A stretch of DNA of 64,000 nucleotides from Amphritea japonica ATCC BAA-1530 (GTDB taxonomy: Bacteria; Pseudomonadota; Gammaproteobacteria; Pseudomonadales; Balneatricaceae). Made by a program: the position numbers and the translations under genes. How positions within the stretch are numbered: position 1 is the stretch's first letter; each line of letters begins with the position of its first letter. Positions 1-10,771 of the stretch are shown one piece after another. The notes beneath the pieces were generated by a model that did not search any database, was not told the origin of the DNA, and saw only the letters and a list, made by a program, of their open reading frames with translations. The stretch covers positions 930,001 to 994,000 of the forward strand of contig NZ_AP014545.1 in assembly GCF_016592435.1 (NCBI RefSeq), written 5' to 3'.

Positions 1-63
1 ATGTATCGTTATTTCAGCAGTCATCGAAAGATGACAAATGAAGTTTAATCAGTGACTTTGACA

Positions 64-81
64 GACCCTTTTGGGTTATAT

Positions 82-88
<7 letters not shown>
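64..88 (+). other. 5' arm of the 23S rRNA processing stem
   Basis: These bases pair with 2966-2997 beyond the 3' end of 23S. GTTATATGGTCAAG (75-88) is complementary to CTTGACCATATAAC, TTTTGG pairs with CCAAAA, and GACCC pairs with GGGTC, with one bulge and a small internal loop. Such a stem enclosing 23S is the known RNase III substrate in bacterial rRNA maturation. Bases 1-63 are the end of the spacer after 16S or tRNA genes; no tRNA is visible in them. Confidence 0.8.
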
Positions 89-2965
<2,877 letters not shown>

Positions 2966-2974
<9 letters not shown>

Positions 2975-2997
2975 ATAACGCCAAAAGCGTTTGGGTC
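2966..2997 (+). other. 3' arm of the 23S rRNA processing stem
   Basis: Partner of 64-88; together they close the 23S precursor as a long helix. The bases between here and 3114 are the 23S-5S spacer, without a tRNA gene. Confidence 0.75.
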
Positions 2998-3114
2998 ATC
3001 TGATTGAAAGACGATATATGCAAGACGGATAAGAGTTTGTACATACTCTCCGACTGATTACAGGATTCAAATGACGCTTGAACAGCAATGTTCAATCGTT
3101 AGAGCAACCAGTTT

Positions 3115-3233
3115 TGCTTGGCGACCATAGCGAGATGGAACCACCCGATCCCTTACCGAACTCGGAAGTGAAACGTCTTAGCGCCAATGGTAGTGTAGGG
3201 TTTCCTTATGCGAGAGTAGGTCATCGCCAAGCT
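3115..3233 (+). rRNA. rrf: 5S ribosomal RNA
   Basis: About 119 nt lying 140 nt after 23S. The ends TGCTTGGCGACC and GGTCATCGCCAAGC are complementary and form helix I. The conserved core CCGAACTCGGAAGTGAAACG is present near 3156. The order 23S-5S-terminator marks the distal end of an rrn operon whose 16S gene lies outside the window. Confidence 0.97.
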
Positions 3234-3246
3234 TCAAATAAGAGAC

Positions 3247-3278
3247 AGCCCCGATCATTAGTTTGGTCGGGGCTTTTT
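3247..3278 (+). terminator. rho-independent terminator of the rRNA operon
   Basis: Stem AGCCCCGA / TCGGGGCT (3247-3254 with 3267-3274) followed by TTTTTC, starting about 14 nt after 5S. This is a strong GC stem with a U tract. Confidence 0.93.
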
Positions 3279-3600
3279 CGTGTCTGGGATTTAGAAAACA
3301 GGCGCAGACGCGACTGCGTCGCTGCTAGAACGGCGCTACGCGCCTGCTCGTGGCTGGAAAAAGCGTAAGAGCAAAAGCCTTCTTTATGAGTCATATCAGT
3401 CAATGTAATTGATAACTTTGTAAGGTTATTCATTCGCCGTGAGGGCACGGCTCCTACATACAAAAGACATAGCAGAGAATGCTATCACTGGGGTCTATGC
3501 TTTTTCTAGCAACTGCTCTAAATAATTTCGTAATACTTGAGTCACCAGTCTGTCACAAGTCCTCTCTAGTATCTCCGCATCAAATTTTCTTATGATGGAG
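3279..3600. other. gene-free spacer with one REP-like element (3434-3458)
   Basis: No supported gene. There are two short GC hairpins: GCGAC-TGC-GTCGC near 3309 and GGCGC-TAC-GCGCC near 3332. At 3434-3458 there is a single reverse-orientation family A element: CGCCGTGAGGGCACGGC followed by TCCTACA. The remainder presumably holds the promoter of the next gene, but no convincing -35/-10 pair stands out. Confidence 0.55.
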
Positions 3601-3607
3601 TACTCCG

Positions 3608-5785
3608 ATGCCCGCCTTCCGTTTTCAAAAAGCGCTTTTAACATTAGCTATTGCCCTTTCGGCCACTGCTGCCCATGTACACGCCGATTCGTTCAACCGT
3701 ATTGCCAGCTTTGGAACTATTCACAACCTGCCGGAAGGTACTGAGCAGAGTCAGGAAACTTCGCCCGAAATCATTGCAGTTAGCGAAGATGGGAAGACTC
3801 TCGTTTATTCTGATAGCCCGTTTGAAGCGTTGGGTTTTGTTGATATCACGGACGCAAGAAAACCTGATTCTGGCGGCATAGTTAAGCTGGATGGTGAACC
3901 TACATCTGTTGCTATTGGTGGTAAAACGGTTTTTGCCGGTGTAAATACTTCCGAGAGTTATACTCAGCCTTCAGGCTACCTGCTTGCGCTGGGTCTAAAA
4001 TCGCGGGATGAGTTGGCTCGTTGTGATCTGGGTGGTCAGCCAGACTCTATCGCCGTGTCGAAGGATGGGCGTTATGTTGCTGTTGCTATTGAGAATGAGC
4101 GTGATGAAGACCTGAATGATGGTGAATTGCCGCAACTTCCAGCGGGTTGGGTAGCGATCGTCCCTGTTAATAAAGGTCAGCTTCAATGCGATAAGATGAC
4201 TAATGTAGATATGACAGGGCTGGCAGAGATTGGTGCTAGTGATCCTGAGCCGGAGTTTGTTGATTTTAACAGTCGTAATGAGATCGTTGTTACGTTGCAA
4301 GAGAATAATCATTTAGCAATTATTGATGCCGCCAGCGGTAAGCTTCTAAATCACTTCTCTGCAGGTAGTGTTGAGCTGGAAGGTATTGATATCAAGAAAG
4401 ATAAGAAGCTTGATTTCACCGGTAGCCAGACCCGTTTGCGAGAACCTGATTCTGTTAAGTGGATCGATGATAACCGTTTCGTGATCGCCAATGAGGGAGA
4501 CATGAATGGCGGTTCACGTGGTTTTACTATCTTTCATAAAGATGGACGCGAGCTGTTTGAATCAGGTACCTCTTTTGAGCAAGAGATTATTCTGGCAGGC
4601 CATTATCCTGAAAAACGTTCGGGTAAAAAAGGCAGCGAGCCTGAAGGTGTTGCTGTAGGCAAGTTCGGCGGTGAGACCTATATCTTTATCCTCTCAGAAC
4701 GAGCATCTGTCATTGGTGTTTACCGTGATACAGGTGCAGCACCTGAGTTTATACAGTTGTTGCCCTCCGGGATGGCCCCTGAGTCTGCGGTCGTTATCCC
4801 GCAGCGTAACTTGTTGGTGAGTGCCAACGAGAAAGACCTTATTGATGATAAAGGCCCTCGAGCCCATGTAATGATATATAGCCTCACTGATGCGCCAGCG
4901 GCTTACCCACAGATTACTTCGACATTGACCAGTGAAGGTAAGCCAATTGGCTGGGGTGCGTTATCAGGTCTTACGGCAGATCCGGCTAAACCTGGTGTAC
5001 TGTATGCTGTGAATGATAGTTTCTATGCTAATCAGCCGACTATTTTCACGATTGATGCTAATCAATTTCCGGCTCAAATTACCACAGAAACTCCTGTTCT
5101 GCACGAAGGTAAAACCGCTCAAAAACTTGATCTTGAGGGGATCGCTGCGGATGGTAAGGGAGGTTTCTGGCTCGCATCAGAGGGTAAAAAGGCTAAACAG
5201 ATTCCGCATGCTATTCACCATGTAAACAGTAAAGGTGAAATTGACCGCTCGATCGATTTTCCGGTTGAGCTGTTGAAGCATGAGATGAAGTACGGTGCAG
5301 AAGGTATCACTATGGTCGGTGATAGTTTGTGGATCGCAATTCAACGTCCCTGGAAGGACGACCCTGAAGATCAGGTAAAACTACTATCTTATAACTTAAA
5401 GACAAATAGCTGGGGTGCAGTACGTTATCCGCTTGAAACACCCAAGAAAGGCTGGATAGGTCTCTCTGAGATCGTTAAGCACGGTGATAATGTTTATATC
5501 ATCGAGCGTGATAATCAGTTGGGTGAGAATGCTGTCGTTAAGCGTCTTTATAGTGTTTCTATAGACCAACTGAAGCCTGCTGTAATAGGATCTGATTTGC
5601 CGATAGTTAAAAAGATGCTGGTGCGGGACTTTATGCCCGATCTACGTTCTTTGAATGGGTATGTTCAGGATAAGATAGAAGGCTTTGCAGTGGATGCTAT
5701 GGGTACGGGTTATGCCATTACTGACAACGATGGTGTCGACGACAGCTCCGGTGAGACTTTGTTCTTTAGCACTGGCAAGATGTAA
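3608..5785 (+). CDS. exported phytase-like esterase-domain protein
   Basis: 725-residue secreted or periplasmic protein. Residues 1-26 form a signal peptide ending in a signal-peptidase I-like AHVHA. The first half is a beta-propeller-like region with SEDGKTLVYSD (about 58) and SKDGRYVAVAIENE (about 150). The C-terminal ~280 residues match the 'esterase-like activity of phytase' family (PF13449 type): GWGALSGLTADP, LDLEGIAADGKGGFWLASEG, ITDNDGVDDSSGET. Members act on phosphate esters or are uncharacterised; no substrate can be read from the sequence. SD GGAG lies 7 nt before the ATG. It is a single-gene unit with its own terminator. Only a weak partial Pho-box-like CTGTCAC occurs upstream, so phosphate control is not supported. 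Confidence 0.85.
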   Translation: MPAFRFQKALLTLAIALSATAAHVHADSFNRIASFGTIHNLPEGTEQSQETSPEIIAVSEDGKTLVYSDSPFEALGFVDITDARKPDSGGIVKLDGEPTSVAIGGKTVFAGVNTSESYTQPSGYLLALGLKSRDELARCDLGGQPDSIAVSKDGRYVAVAIENERDEDLNDGELPQLPAGWVAIVPVNKGQLQCDKMTNVDMTGLAEIGASDPEPEFVDFNSRNEIVVTLQENNHLAIIDAASGKLLNHFSAGSVELEGIDIKKDKKLDFTGSQTRLREPDSVKWIDDNRFVIANEGDMNGGSRGFTIFHKDGRELFESGTSFEQEIILAGHYPEKRSGKKGSEPEGVAVGKFGGETYIFILSERASVIGVYRDTGAAPEFIQLLPSGMAPESAVVIPQRNLLVSANEKDLIDDKGPRAHVMIYSLTDAPAAYPQITSTLTSEGKPIGWGALSGLTADPAKPGVLYAVNDSFYANQPTIFTIDANQFPAQITTETPVLHEGKTAQKLDLEGIAADGKGGFWLASEGKKAKQIPHAIHHVNSKGEIDRSIDFPVELLKHEMKYGAEGITMVGDSLWIAIQRPWKDDPEDQVKLLSYNLKTNSWGAVRYPLETPKKGWIGLSEIVKHGDNVYIIERDNQLGENAVVKRLYSVSIDQLKPAVIGSDLPIVKKMLVRDFMPDLRSLNGYVQDKIEGFAVDAMGTGYAITDNDGVDDSSGETLFFSTGKM

Positions 5786-5802
5786 CAACTAATTGATAGC
5801 TT

Positions 5803-5830
5803 AAAGGCGGCCATTGGCCGCCTTTTTTTT
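5803..5830 (+). terminator. rho-independent terminator
   Basis: AAAGGCGGCC-ATT-GGCCGCCTTT followed by a run of T, 18 nt after the stop codon of the phytase-like gene. Near-perfect 10-bp stem with a U tract. Confidence 0.93.
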
Positions 5831-5944
5831 GTCTGCTATACAACTGAAATATGAACAACTTCTACATCTTTTGTTTCTCCGGACTAGACTGTATTGGTAT
5901 ATGCAGTAAAACTGCGTTGCTGTAATCATCCGGGGGGAATGATC

Positions 5945-6259
5945 ATGGAGTTGGTTAAAGACCTGTCAGACAGTGGTATTGTGTTTTATTGGATAGATGA
6001 AGCGGGTGTGCGGATTAGTCCTGAGCTTGTGACATTAAATCTAGCTAATGAATGGCATCAGAAAATTTTATTCGAAAGCTATTCTGGTCAGGAGCGGCGC
6101 ATCTCCGTCATCGATCGACGCTCTGATCAGGATAAGCGTGATTCCATGATAAGAAATTATATCTCATCTCAAGCTTTCCCTAAGGGGCGGAGAATCACTG
6201 ATATTCCGGCTGAAGTTGATCAGGATTTGGTAAAAGAAAAACTGAAAACACTTATCTGA
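5945..6259 (+). CDS. small hypothetical protein
   Basis: 104 residues from the ATG at 5945, chosen because GGGGGGA lies 7 nt upstream. The in-frame ATG at 5939 sits too close to that site, and the one at 5894 has no SD. Soluble, mixed-charge protein without a signal peptide or membrane segment. Visible features are an aromatic N-terminal stretch (IVFYWIDEAGVRIS) and a very basic/acidic middle (ERRISVIDRRSDQDKRD). I do not recognise the family and assign no function. It stands alone between a terminator and an AT-rich gap. Confidence 0.65.
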   Translation: MELVKDLSDSGIVFYWIDEAGVRISPELVTLNLANEWHQKILFESYSGQERRISVIDRRSDQDKRDSMIRNYISSQAFPKGRRITDIPAEVDQDLVKEKLKTLI

Positions 6260-6383
6260 ATTTTCTGTTCTTACTTGTCTTTGTCTTTTTAATATTATGT
6301 AAATTAATAAGTAATATTTATGTAATTATTTTCTACTATTATCACTGCCATTAAATATCGACATGATTTTTTAGGTAGTGTGT

Positions 6384-7019
6384 ATGCGCTTTAGTTTAAG
6401 TTTTTTCTTTGTTTTAATTCTGTTTTGTTCTTCGATAAGGGCAGATATTAATTTGTCTGTTGGGTCAGGTATTACTCTTATTGCTGTAAATGGGGCTGAA
6501 ATTAATCGTAGCTCTCTATTTGACCATGCCGATAACATTGTATTGCCAAACGGAAAAAATCAAATTCTGGTTCAGTACTCAACAGAGATAAGATCTTCTG
6601 GTAGCTTTAATGTTGAAAATTCAGACCTTCATGTACTTGTATTTAGCGTAACAGATAAAACGATTAGCTTGTTAACTCCTGAAATTAAAAGGCTTTCTGA
6701 ATTTAAAAGGTTTAACGCTGGTAAGCTTTGGATACTAAAAGATAGTTTTGATCGCTCGATTAAGTATATTTCTAAACCACTTTTGAAGTCAGGTTTTCAA
6801 ATAAACAGAGATTATGAAGCTGAACTAAAAACGCTCAATGAATCAGGAGGGGATATATCAATTAGTAATGTTTTTGTCTCAGAAAAAAGCCCCCCGCAGA
6901 ATAAATTTCTTAACGAATATAACCGAATTAACCTTCCTGAAATAATGCTGGAATATTGGTATTTAAAAGCTGATGTTGATACGCGTAATAGGTTTAAGTC
7001 TTCGGTTGTTGGTCAGTAA
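6384..7019 (+). CDS. DUF2057 (YccT-like) exported protein
   Basis: 211 residues from the ATG at 6384, with AGG 8 nt upstream; the upstream GTG at 6378 is a poorer start. N-terminal hydrophobic signal peptide (about 1-20, ending SIRA). The rest matches the YccT/UPF0319 family: an N-terminal LSVGSGITLIAVNG strand, a VLPNGKNQILVQYS strand, and the C-terminal signature MLEYWYLKADVDTRNRF. E. coli YccT is a periplasmic protein linked to curli control, but the general role of the family is unclear. It is AT-rich compared with its neighbours. It lies 82 nt before the porin gene and may be co-transcribed with it. Confidence 0.75.
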   Translation: MRFSLSFFFVLILFCSSIRADINLSVGSGITLIAVNGAEINRSSLFDHADNIVLPNGKNQILVQYSTEIRSSGSFNVENSDLHVLVFSVTDKTISLLTPEIKRLSEFKRFNAGKLWILKDSFDRSIKYISKPLLKSGFQINRDYEAELKTLNESGGDISISNVFVSEKSPPQNKFLNEYNRINLPEIMLEYWYLKADVDTRNRFKSSVVGQ

Positions 7020-7100
7020 TATATTGTAGTTTTTATAATGAAGTGGCATGGATTGCCTTTTTAAATTTGTTGTTTTTATTTTTATTATTTGGAGTAAGAA

Positions 7101-8039
7101 ATGAAAAAAATCATCTTGACTGTTGCTATAGCGGCAGCCTCTTCTGGTGCTGTAAATGCTGCAACTATCTACGAAGCTGATGGCCTTAAGTATGACCTTA
7201 AAGGCGACTTTCAACTGCAGCTACGTCAAAAAGTGGGCAAAGATAAAGATCTTGACCTCGAATTTGATGATATTGAATTAAAAAATCGTGTTACATATGA
7301 TCTGGGTAGCGACATGACAGCCTTTGGTCAGTTAGATTTTTCCTATGATGACTCTGCGAATGATAAGTATGATGGGCGTAGTGATCTTGAAGAAGCTTAC
7401 TTAGGCCTTAGCTTTGGCGATATCGACGTCAGTTTCGGTAAACGGGATCTTTCGTCTGATGAGTTTGGTGTAGAAGCATCTTACGAAGAAGCGGGGGATG
7501 CATTTGATGAGCTGATTGAAGATGGCGATGATGTTATTCGTCTTGATGCAAACTTTGGTAATGTTTACGTTTCTGCATCAACAGAGCTAGAAGCACAGGG
7601 TAATTCCGCTGCTGATAACGATTCTGCTTTCGATGTCTTCGTCGCTGCAGACCTTGGCGTTGCGCAGGTTGGTCTTTCTTATCTGACATATGAAGCAGAA
7701 GGCTCAAATGATAGCCAGGAGGCATACGGTGTAATGGCTTCCTTTGATGCTGGGTTTGCAGAGCTGGCAGCAGATTACAGTACTGCTGAACTGTCTACAG
7801 CCACTGATGTCGATGTATATAACTTGGTAGCAACGTTTAAAGTAGCAGAAACAACTAAAGCCTCTGTCGGTTATAACAACGTTGACGAAGATGGAACCGA
7901 TGAAGTTGCTACCTGGTATGCCAATGTGACATACAAGTTCCCTACCCAGAAAAACGTATCTGTTTTCGCTGAGCTTGCTGATAGCGATGAAGATGATTCT
8001 GAACTGGGTTACCTGGCAGGCATGCGGGTTAAGTTCTGA
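7101..8039 (+). CDS. outer-membrane porin
   Basis: 312 residues. Signal peptide 1-20 ends VNAA. The mature part is a beta-barrel porin of the general Gram-negative (Porin_4/OmpC-like) type: alternating strands, YDLKGDFQLQLRQKV near the start, EEAYLGLSFGDIDVSFGKRD in the middle, and a C-terminal Phe (GMRVKF) as required for BAM-mediated insertion. Very acidic (many D/E), as in halophilic or marine porins, which suggests cation preference (inference). Good SD (GGAG) before the ATG and a strong terminator after it. Substrate unknown. Confidence 0.9.
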   Translation: MKKIILTVAIAAASSGAVNAATIYEADGLKYDLKGDFQLQLRQKVGKDKDLDLEFDDIELKNRVTYDLGSDMTAFGQLDFSYDDSANDKYDGRSDLEEAYLGLSFGDIDVSFGKRDLSSDEFGVEASYEEAGDAFDELIEDGDDVIRLDANFGNVYVSASTELEAQGNSAADNDSAFDVFVAADLGVAQVGLSYLTYEAEGSNDSQEAYGVMASFDAGFAELAADYSTAELSTATDVDVYNLVATFKVAETTKASVGYNNVDEDGTDEVATWYANVTYKFPTQKNVSVFAELADSDEDDSELGYLAGMRVKF

Positions 8040-8115
8040 GTCTGTTAGCGAGTAGCAATCTGAAAAACGCTCATTCTGAGGTCACCCCTTCGAGCTTTGA
8101 ATGAGAAAATTTTAT

Positions 8116-8141
8116 GGCCGGCTTTTTAGCCGGCCTTTTTT
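8116..8141 (+). terminator. rho-independent terminator of the porin gene
   Basis: GGCCGGCT-TTTT-AGCCGGCC followed by TTTTTT. It lies between convergent genes (porin and mnmH); the A/T-rich left flank may let it work in both directions. Confidence 0.92.
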
Positions 8142-8148
8142 ATCCAGG

Positions 8149-9255
8149 CTATTGGTCTTTGTTAGCGGTTACCTCTGACAGATAATCATGACATTCCTGC
8201 CAGTTACCGCGATAGATAATTCGTTCATTCTTTTGGCTGAGTTGGTACTCATACATGGGGTCATAATACAGTTCCAGAAGAGGAGCAAGCCAGTTCAGAT
8301 GGGCTTCATATCCAGATCCCTGTTGATGCATTTTAATAGCCTTTTGCATCTCTTCGCGCAGCGTCCGCCAGCGTTGATCACCCAGTCTTCGTTTGATTTT
8401 ATCCAAACCTAATAAGAGGTATTCTTCACATAGGACATGACCCTGTTCTTCACCGTGCACACGGGTATAGTCGGCAACCATGTCGATGACGTATTCCTGT
8501 AGCAATCTTTGTAATCTCACATCCAGTGGATCTTCAATTACGGTAACAGGTGCAGCCTGCATTCCCTGATAGAGCGGAACTGGTAGATCGACGCTGCCGA
8601 TGTTCCTGCCTTCATCTTCAAAGACCAGTTGCTGGAAGCCAGCGTTTTGCCTTTTTAACATCTCTATTGCGGTAACGTTTTCGAAGTTGATCTGGCTGTT
8701 TTGTGGCTCAACAAAGCGGCCAAAACTGGAACCACGATGATGGGCTGCGCCTTCAAGGTCGACCGCATTTCCGAGAGTGTTTACCATTAATGTTTTGGCC
8801 GAACCTGTTTTGCCTCCTACGATATGAAAAGGCATCGACTTTGGCAGATCAGCCAATGTCGTCAGTAATGCGTTTCTTAACGCTTTATAGCCTCCCTGTA
8901 CCAGTGGATAATCTATCCCGGCTTCTTTTAGCCATTGTTGCGTGGTTCGCGAGCGTAAACCGCCGCGGAAACAATAGATATAGCCCTCAGGGTTGTTGCG
9001 GCAAAAGTTCAGCCAAAGCTCCATGCGCTGGTCTTTTGTTTGCCCACAGACCAGCTGATGGCCCAGTTTTATGGCGGCGTCTTGTCCCTGCTGTTTGTAG
9101 CAGGTACCGACCTTTTCACGTTCATCATCCGTCATCAGCGGAAGGCTTATGGCCGAAGGAAACGCCCCCTGGTTGAATTCGATAGGCGCTCGAAGATCAA
9201 CCATTGGGGTGTTGTTAATAAAGAGCTCAAGGTACTTATTGGTGTCTTCACGCAT
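8149..9255 (-). CDS. mnmH: tRNA 2-selenouridine synthase MnmH/SelU
   Basis: 368 residues, the normal family length. N-terminal rhodanese domain with the catalytic Cys95 in YCFRGG, then a P-loop domain with GGKTGSAKT (about 147-155) for the geranyl/selenophosphate chemistry. The enzyme converts 2-thiouridine at the wobble position of Lys, Glu and Gln tRNAs to 2-selenouridine, using selenophosphate from SelD. It is the last gene of a leftward set and starts 14 nt after the DUF2238 gene. No selD lies in the window. Confidence 0.93.
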   Translation of the reverse strand: MREDTNKYLELFINNTPMVDLRAPIEFNQGAFPSAISLPLMTDDEREKVGTCYKQQGQDAAIKLGHQLVCGQTKDQRMELWLNFCRNNPEGYIYCFRGGLRSRTTQQWLKEAGIDYPLVQGGYKALRNALLTTLADLPKSMPFHIVGGKTGSAKTLMVNTLGNAVDLEGAAHHRGSSFGRFVEPQNSQINFENVTAIEMLKRQNAGFQQLVFEDEGRNIGSVDLPVPLYQGMQAAPVTVIEDPLDVRLQRLLQEYVIDMVADYTRVHGEEQGHVLCEEYLLLGLDKIKRRLGDQRWRTLREEMQKAIKMHQQGSGYEAHLNWLAPLLELYYDPMYEYQLSQKNERIIYRGNWQECHDYLSEVTANKDQ

Positions 9256-9269
9256 AGTTATGTCTGTGG

Positions 9270-9875
9270 CTATGTAATCTTTGAGTTAAGTTGCCTGAGC
9301 TGTTGATCATGCCAACGGCTGAGTAGTATGAGCGCGGCGCAAGCGCCGATCAGGGCGAGGAACATATCGGATTGGGTATCCCATACGTATCCCTGAGTGC
9401 CGAGGAATGCTTCGGCGGATTCGCCGGTCAGTTCTGCCACCCACCATTCGATGAGTTCATAAAACGCACTAAAAGCGAGGCAAAAGCAGACTGTCAGGAA
9501 GTTGAGCCAGTGGTGGCCATTAACTGCTTGAGCCCGGATAAGGATCTCCCGGGCGATGATTGCCGGAATAAACCCCTGCGCCAGGTGACCAACCTTATCA
9601 TAATTATTACGTTGCCAGCCAAACAGTTCCGATAGCTGATCAAAGAGGGGGACTTCGGCATAGGTATAATGTCCGCCGACCATCAATATGATGCAGTGAA
9701 TTAGAATCAGGCTGTATAACAACGGTGTCAAAGGGTGACTGCGGAGTGTAAATAATAAGATAAGCGCCCCAATCAGCGCCGGTACGACTTCCAGAAACCA
9801 GGTAAACTGATCTTTGGGGTTAATACCGGACCAGAGAAGGACGGCTGAGAAGATTAAGATCCAGAGAATTCGCAT
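9270..9875 (-). CDS. yjdF: DUF2238 inner-membrane protein (YjdF-like)
   Basis: 201 residues with about six hydrophobic segments. It carries conserved family stretches: GGHYTYAEVPLFD, NNYDKVGHLAQGF, SAFYELIEWWVAE and WDTQSDMFLALIG. These acid and histidine residues in membrane context match the YjdF/DUF2238 family, whose function is not established. It sits 29 nt after the metallophosphoesterase gene and 14 nt before mnmH, so it is probably co-transcribed. The SD is weak. Confidence 0.85.
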   Translation of the reverse strand: MRILWILIFSAVLLWSGINPKDQFTWFLEVVPALIGALILLFTLRSHPLTPLLYSLILIHCIILMVGGHYTYAEVPLFDQLSELFGWQRNNYDKVGHLAQGFIPAIIAREILIRAQAVNGHHWLNFLTVCFCLAFSAFYELIEWWVAELTGESAEAFLGTQGYVWDTQSDMFLALIGACAALILLSRWHDQQLRQLNSKIT

Positions 9876-9904
9876 ACAGCGCAGTATAAGTGATTTATCA
9901 GTCC

Positions 9905-10771
9905 TTAAATAGCATCAGCGGCTCTGGGGATGCTGATCTCAGCCAGGGTTAGAGTTTTACCTGTTTGTTTTGCTTCGAATTCAGGCAGCACATCGAGACT
10001 GGGCCATAAACCGGAGGAGAGCGCTTTCATATAACCATTATTGAGCCCGGCTTTCTGCATCTGAATTGCTGTTTCGTTGTGGTCATAGCTTAATCTATGC
10101 CAGCTGCAAACCAGATGATCATCGGTCGGAGAAATTAACATATACCAGGTTAAAGCAGAGGCGTCGTTGGCAGGCATACCGATAACGCCGGCATTTAGCC
10201 AATATCCATGTTCAGTATTCTGCCCGAAAGGTAAGCCGCAATGTCCGGCGAGAATAATATCGCTGCGGGATGCTGTAATCTGTTGCTGTTTTTCAGCTTG
10301 AGAGTCAGAGGAAAAAAGGAATTGATTGTTCGAATCTGTTCCGCCGTGAATCGCCGAAAAGCTGCGCCCCCCATAATTGAATCGAATCTCGTCTGGCAGC
10401 TGTTTCATCCAGTCTTTGTTTTGTGAACTGACTCTGGGCAGAGTGTAGTTATACCACTGGGCAGAGAGGAGATCGCAGCTGCTGCCTTCGACAAAGCCGC
10501 AGCCGCAGTCATCCGAACCGTTTGCCACAGACTCTTCACAATTACCCGCGACGACGGCTATATTCCAGCGTTTAATTAGCTCCACTGTTTCATCAGGCTG
10601 GGCGCAATAAGCCACCAGGTCACCTGTGCAGAGAATATTAGTCGCAGGGATATTCAGCTCGGACGCTACGACTTGAATCTGCTCAGTTGCTTGCAGGTTG
10701 CTGTAGGGCCCGCCAAAAATCAGTAATGGCCTGGTTTCGTCCGGGCTGAAGTTTGTGCCTATACGGTTCAT
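9905..10771 (-). CDS. atypical metallophosphoesterase
   Basis: 288 residues of the calcineurin-like phosphoesterase fold. Recognisable blocks are CTGDLVAYC (GD motif, about 49), GNCEESV (the usual GNHE, about 77), AIHGG (about 162) and LAGHCGLPF (the usual GH-T, about 190). The first metal motif, normally D-x-H in SDIHSN, is replaced by GGPYSNLQA (about 20), so two metal ligands are missing. The Cys-rich insert DDCGCGFVEGSSCD is also unusual. This seems to be a conserved subfamily and not recent decay, because the rest is intact. Its ATG overlaps the TGA of the symporter gene (ATGA), suggesting translational coupling with that transporter. Confidence 0.8.
   Translation of the reverse strand: MNRIGTNFSPDETRPLLIFGGPYSNLQATEQIQVVASELNIPATNILCTGDLVAYCAQPDETVELIKRWNIAVVAGNCEESVANGSDDCGCGFVEGSSCDLLSAQWYNYTLPRVSSQNKDWMKQLPDEIRFNYGGRSFSAIHGGTDSNNQFLFSSDSQAEKQQQITASRSDIILAGHCGLPFGQNTEHGYWLNAGVIGMPANDASALTWYMLISPTDDHLVCSWHRLSYDHNETAIQMQKAGLNNGYMKALSSGLWPSLDVLPEFEAKQTGKTLTLAEISIPRAADAI

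Noticed and set aside
3078-3463. Frames across 5S rRNA and its terminator
   Set aside because: They are translations of rRNA, terminator and a repeat; not genes.
3550-3571. Pho-box-like CTGTCAC before the phytase-like gene
   Set aside because: Only one half-site fits; the 11-bp repeat expected for PhoB does not match.
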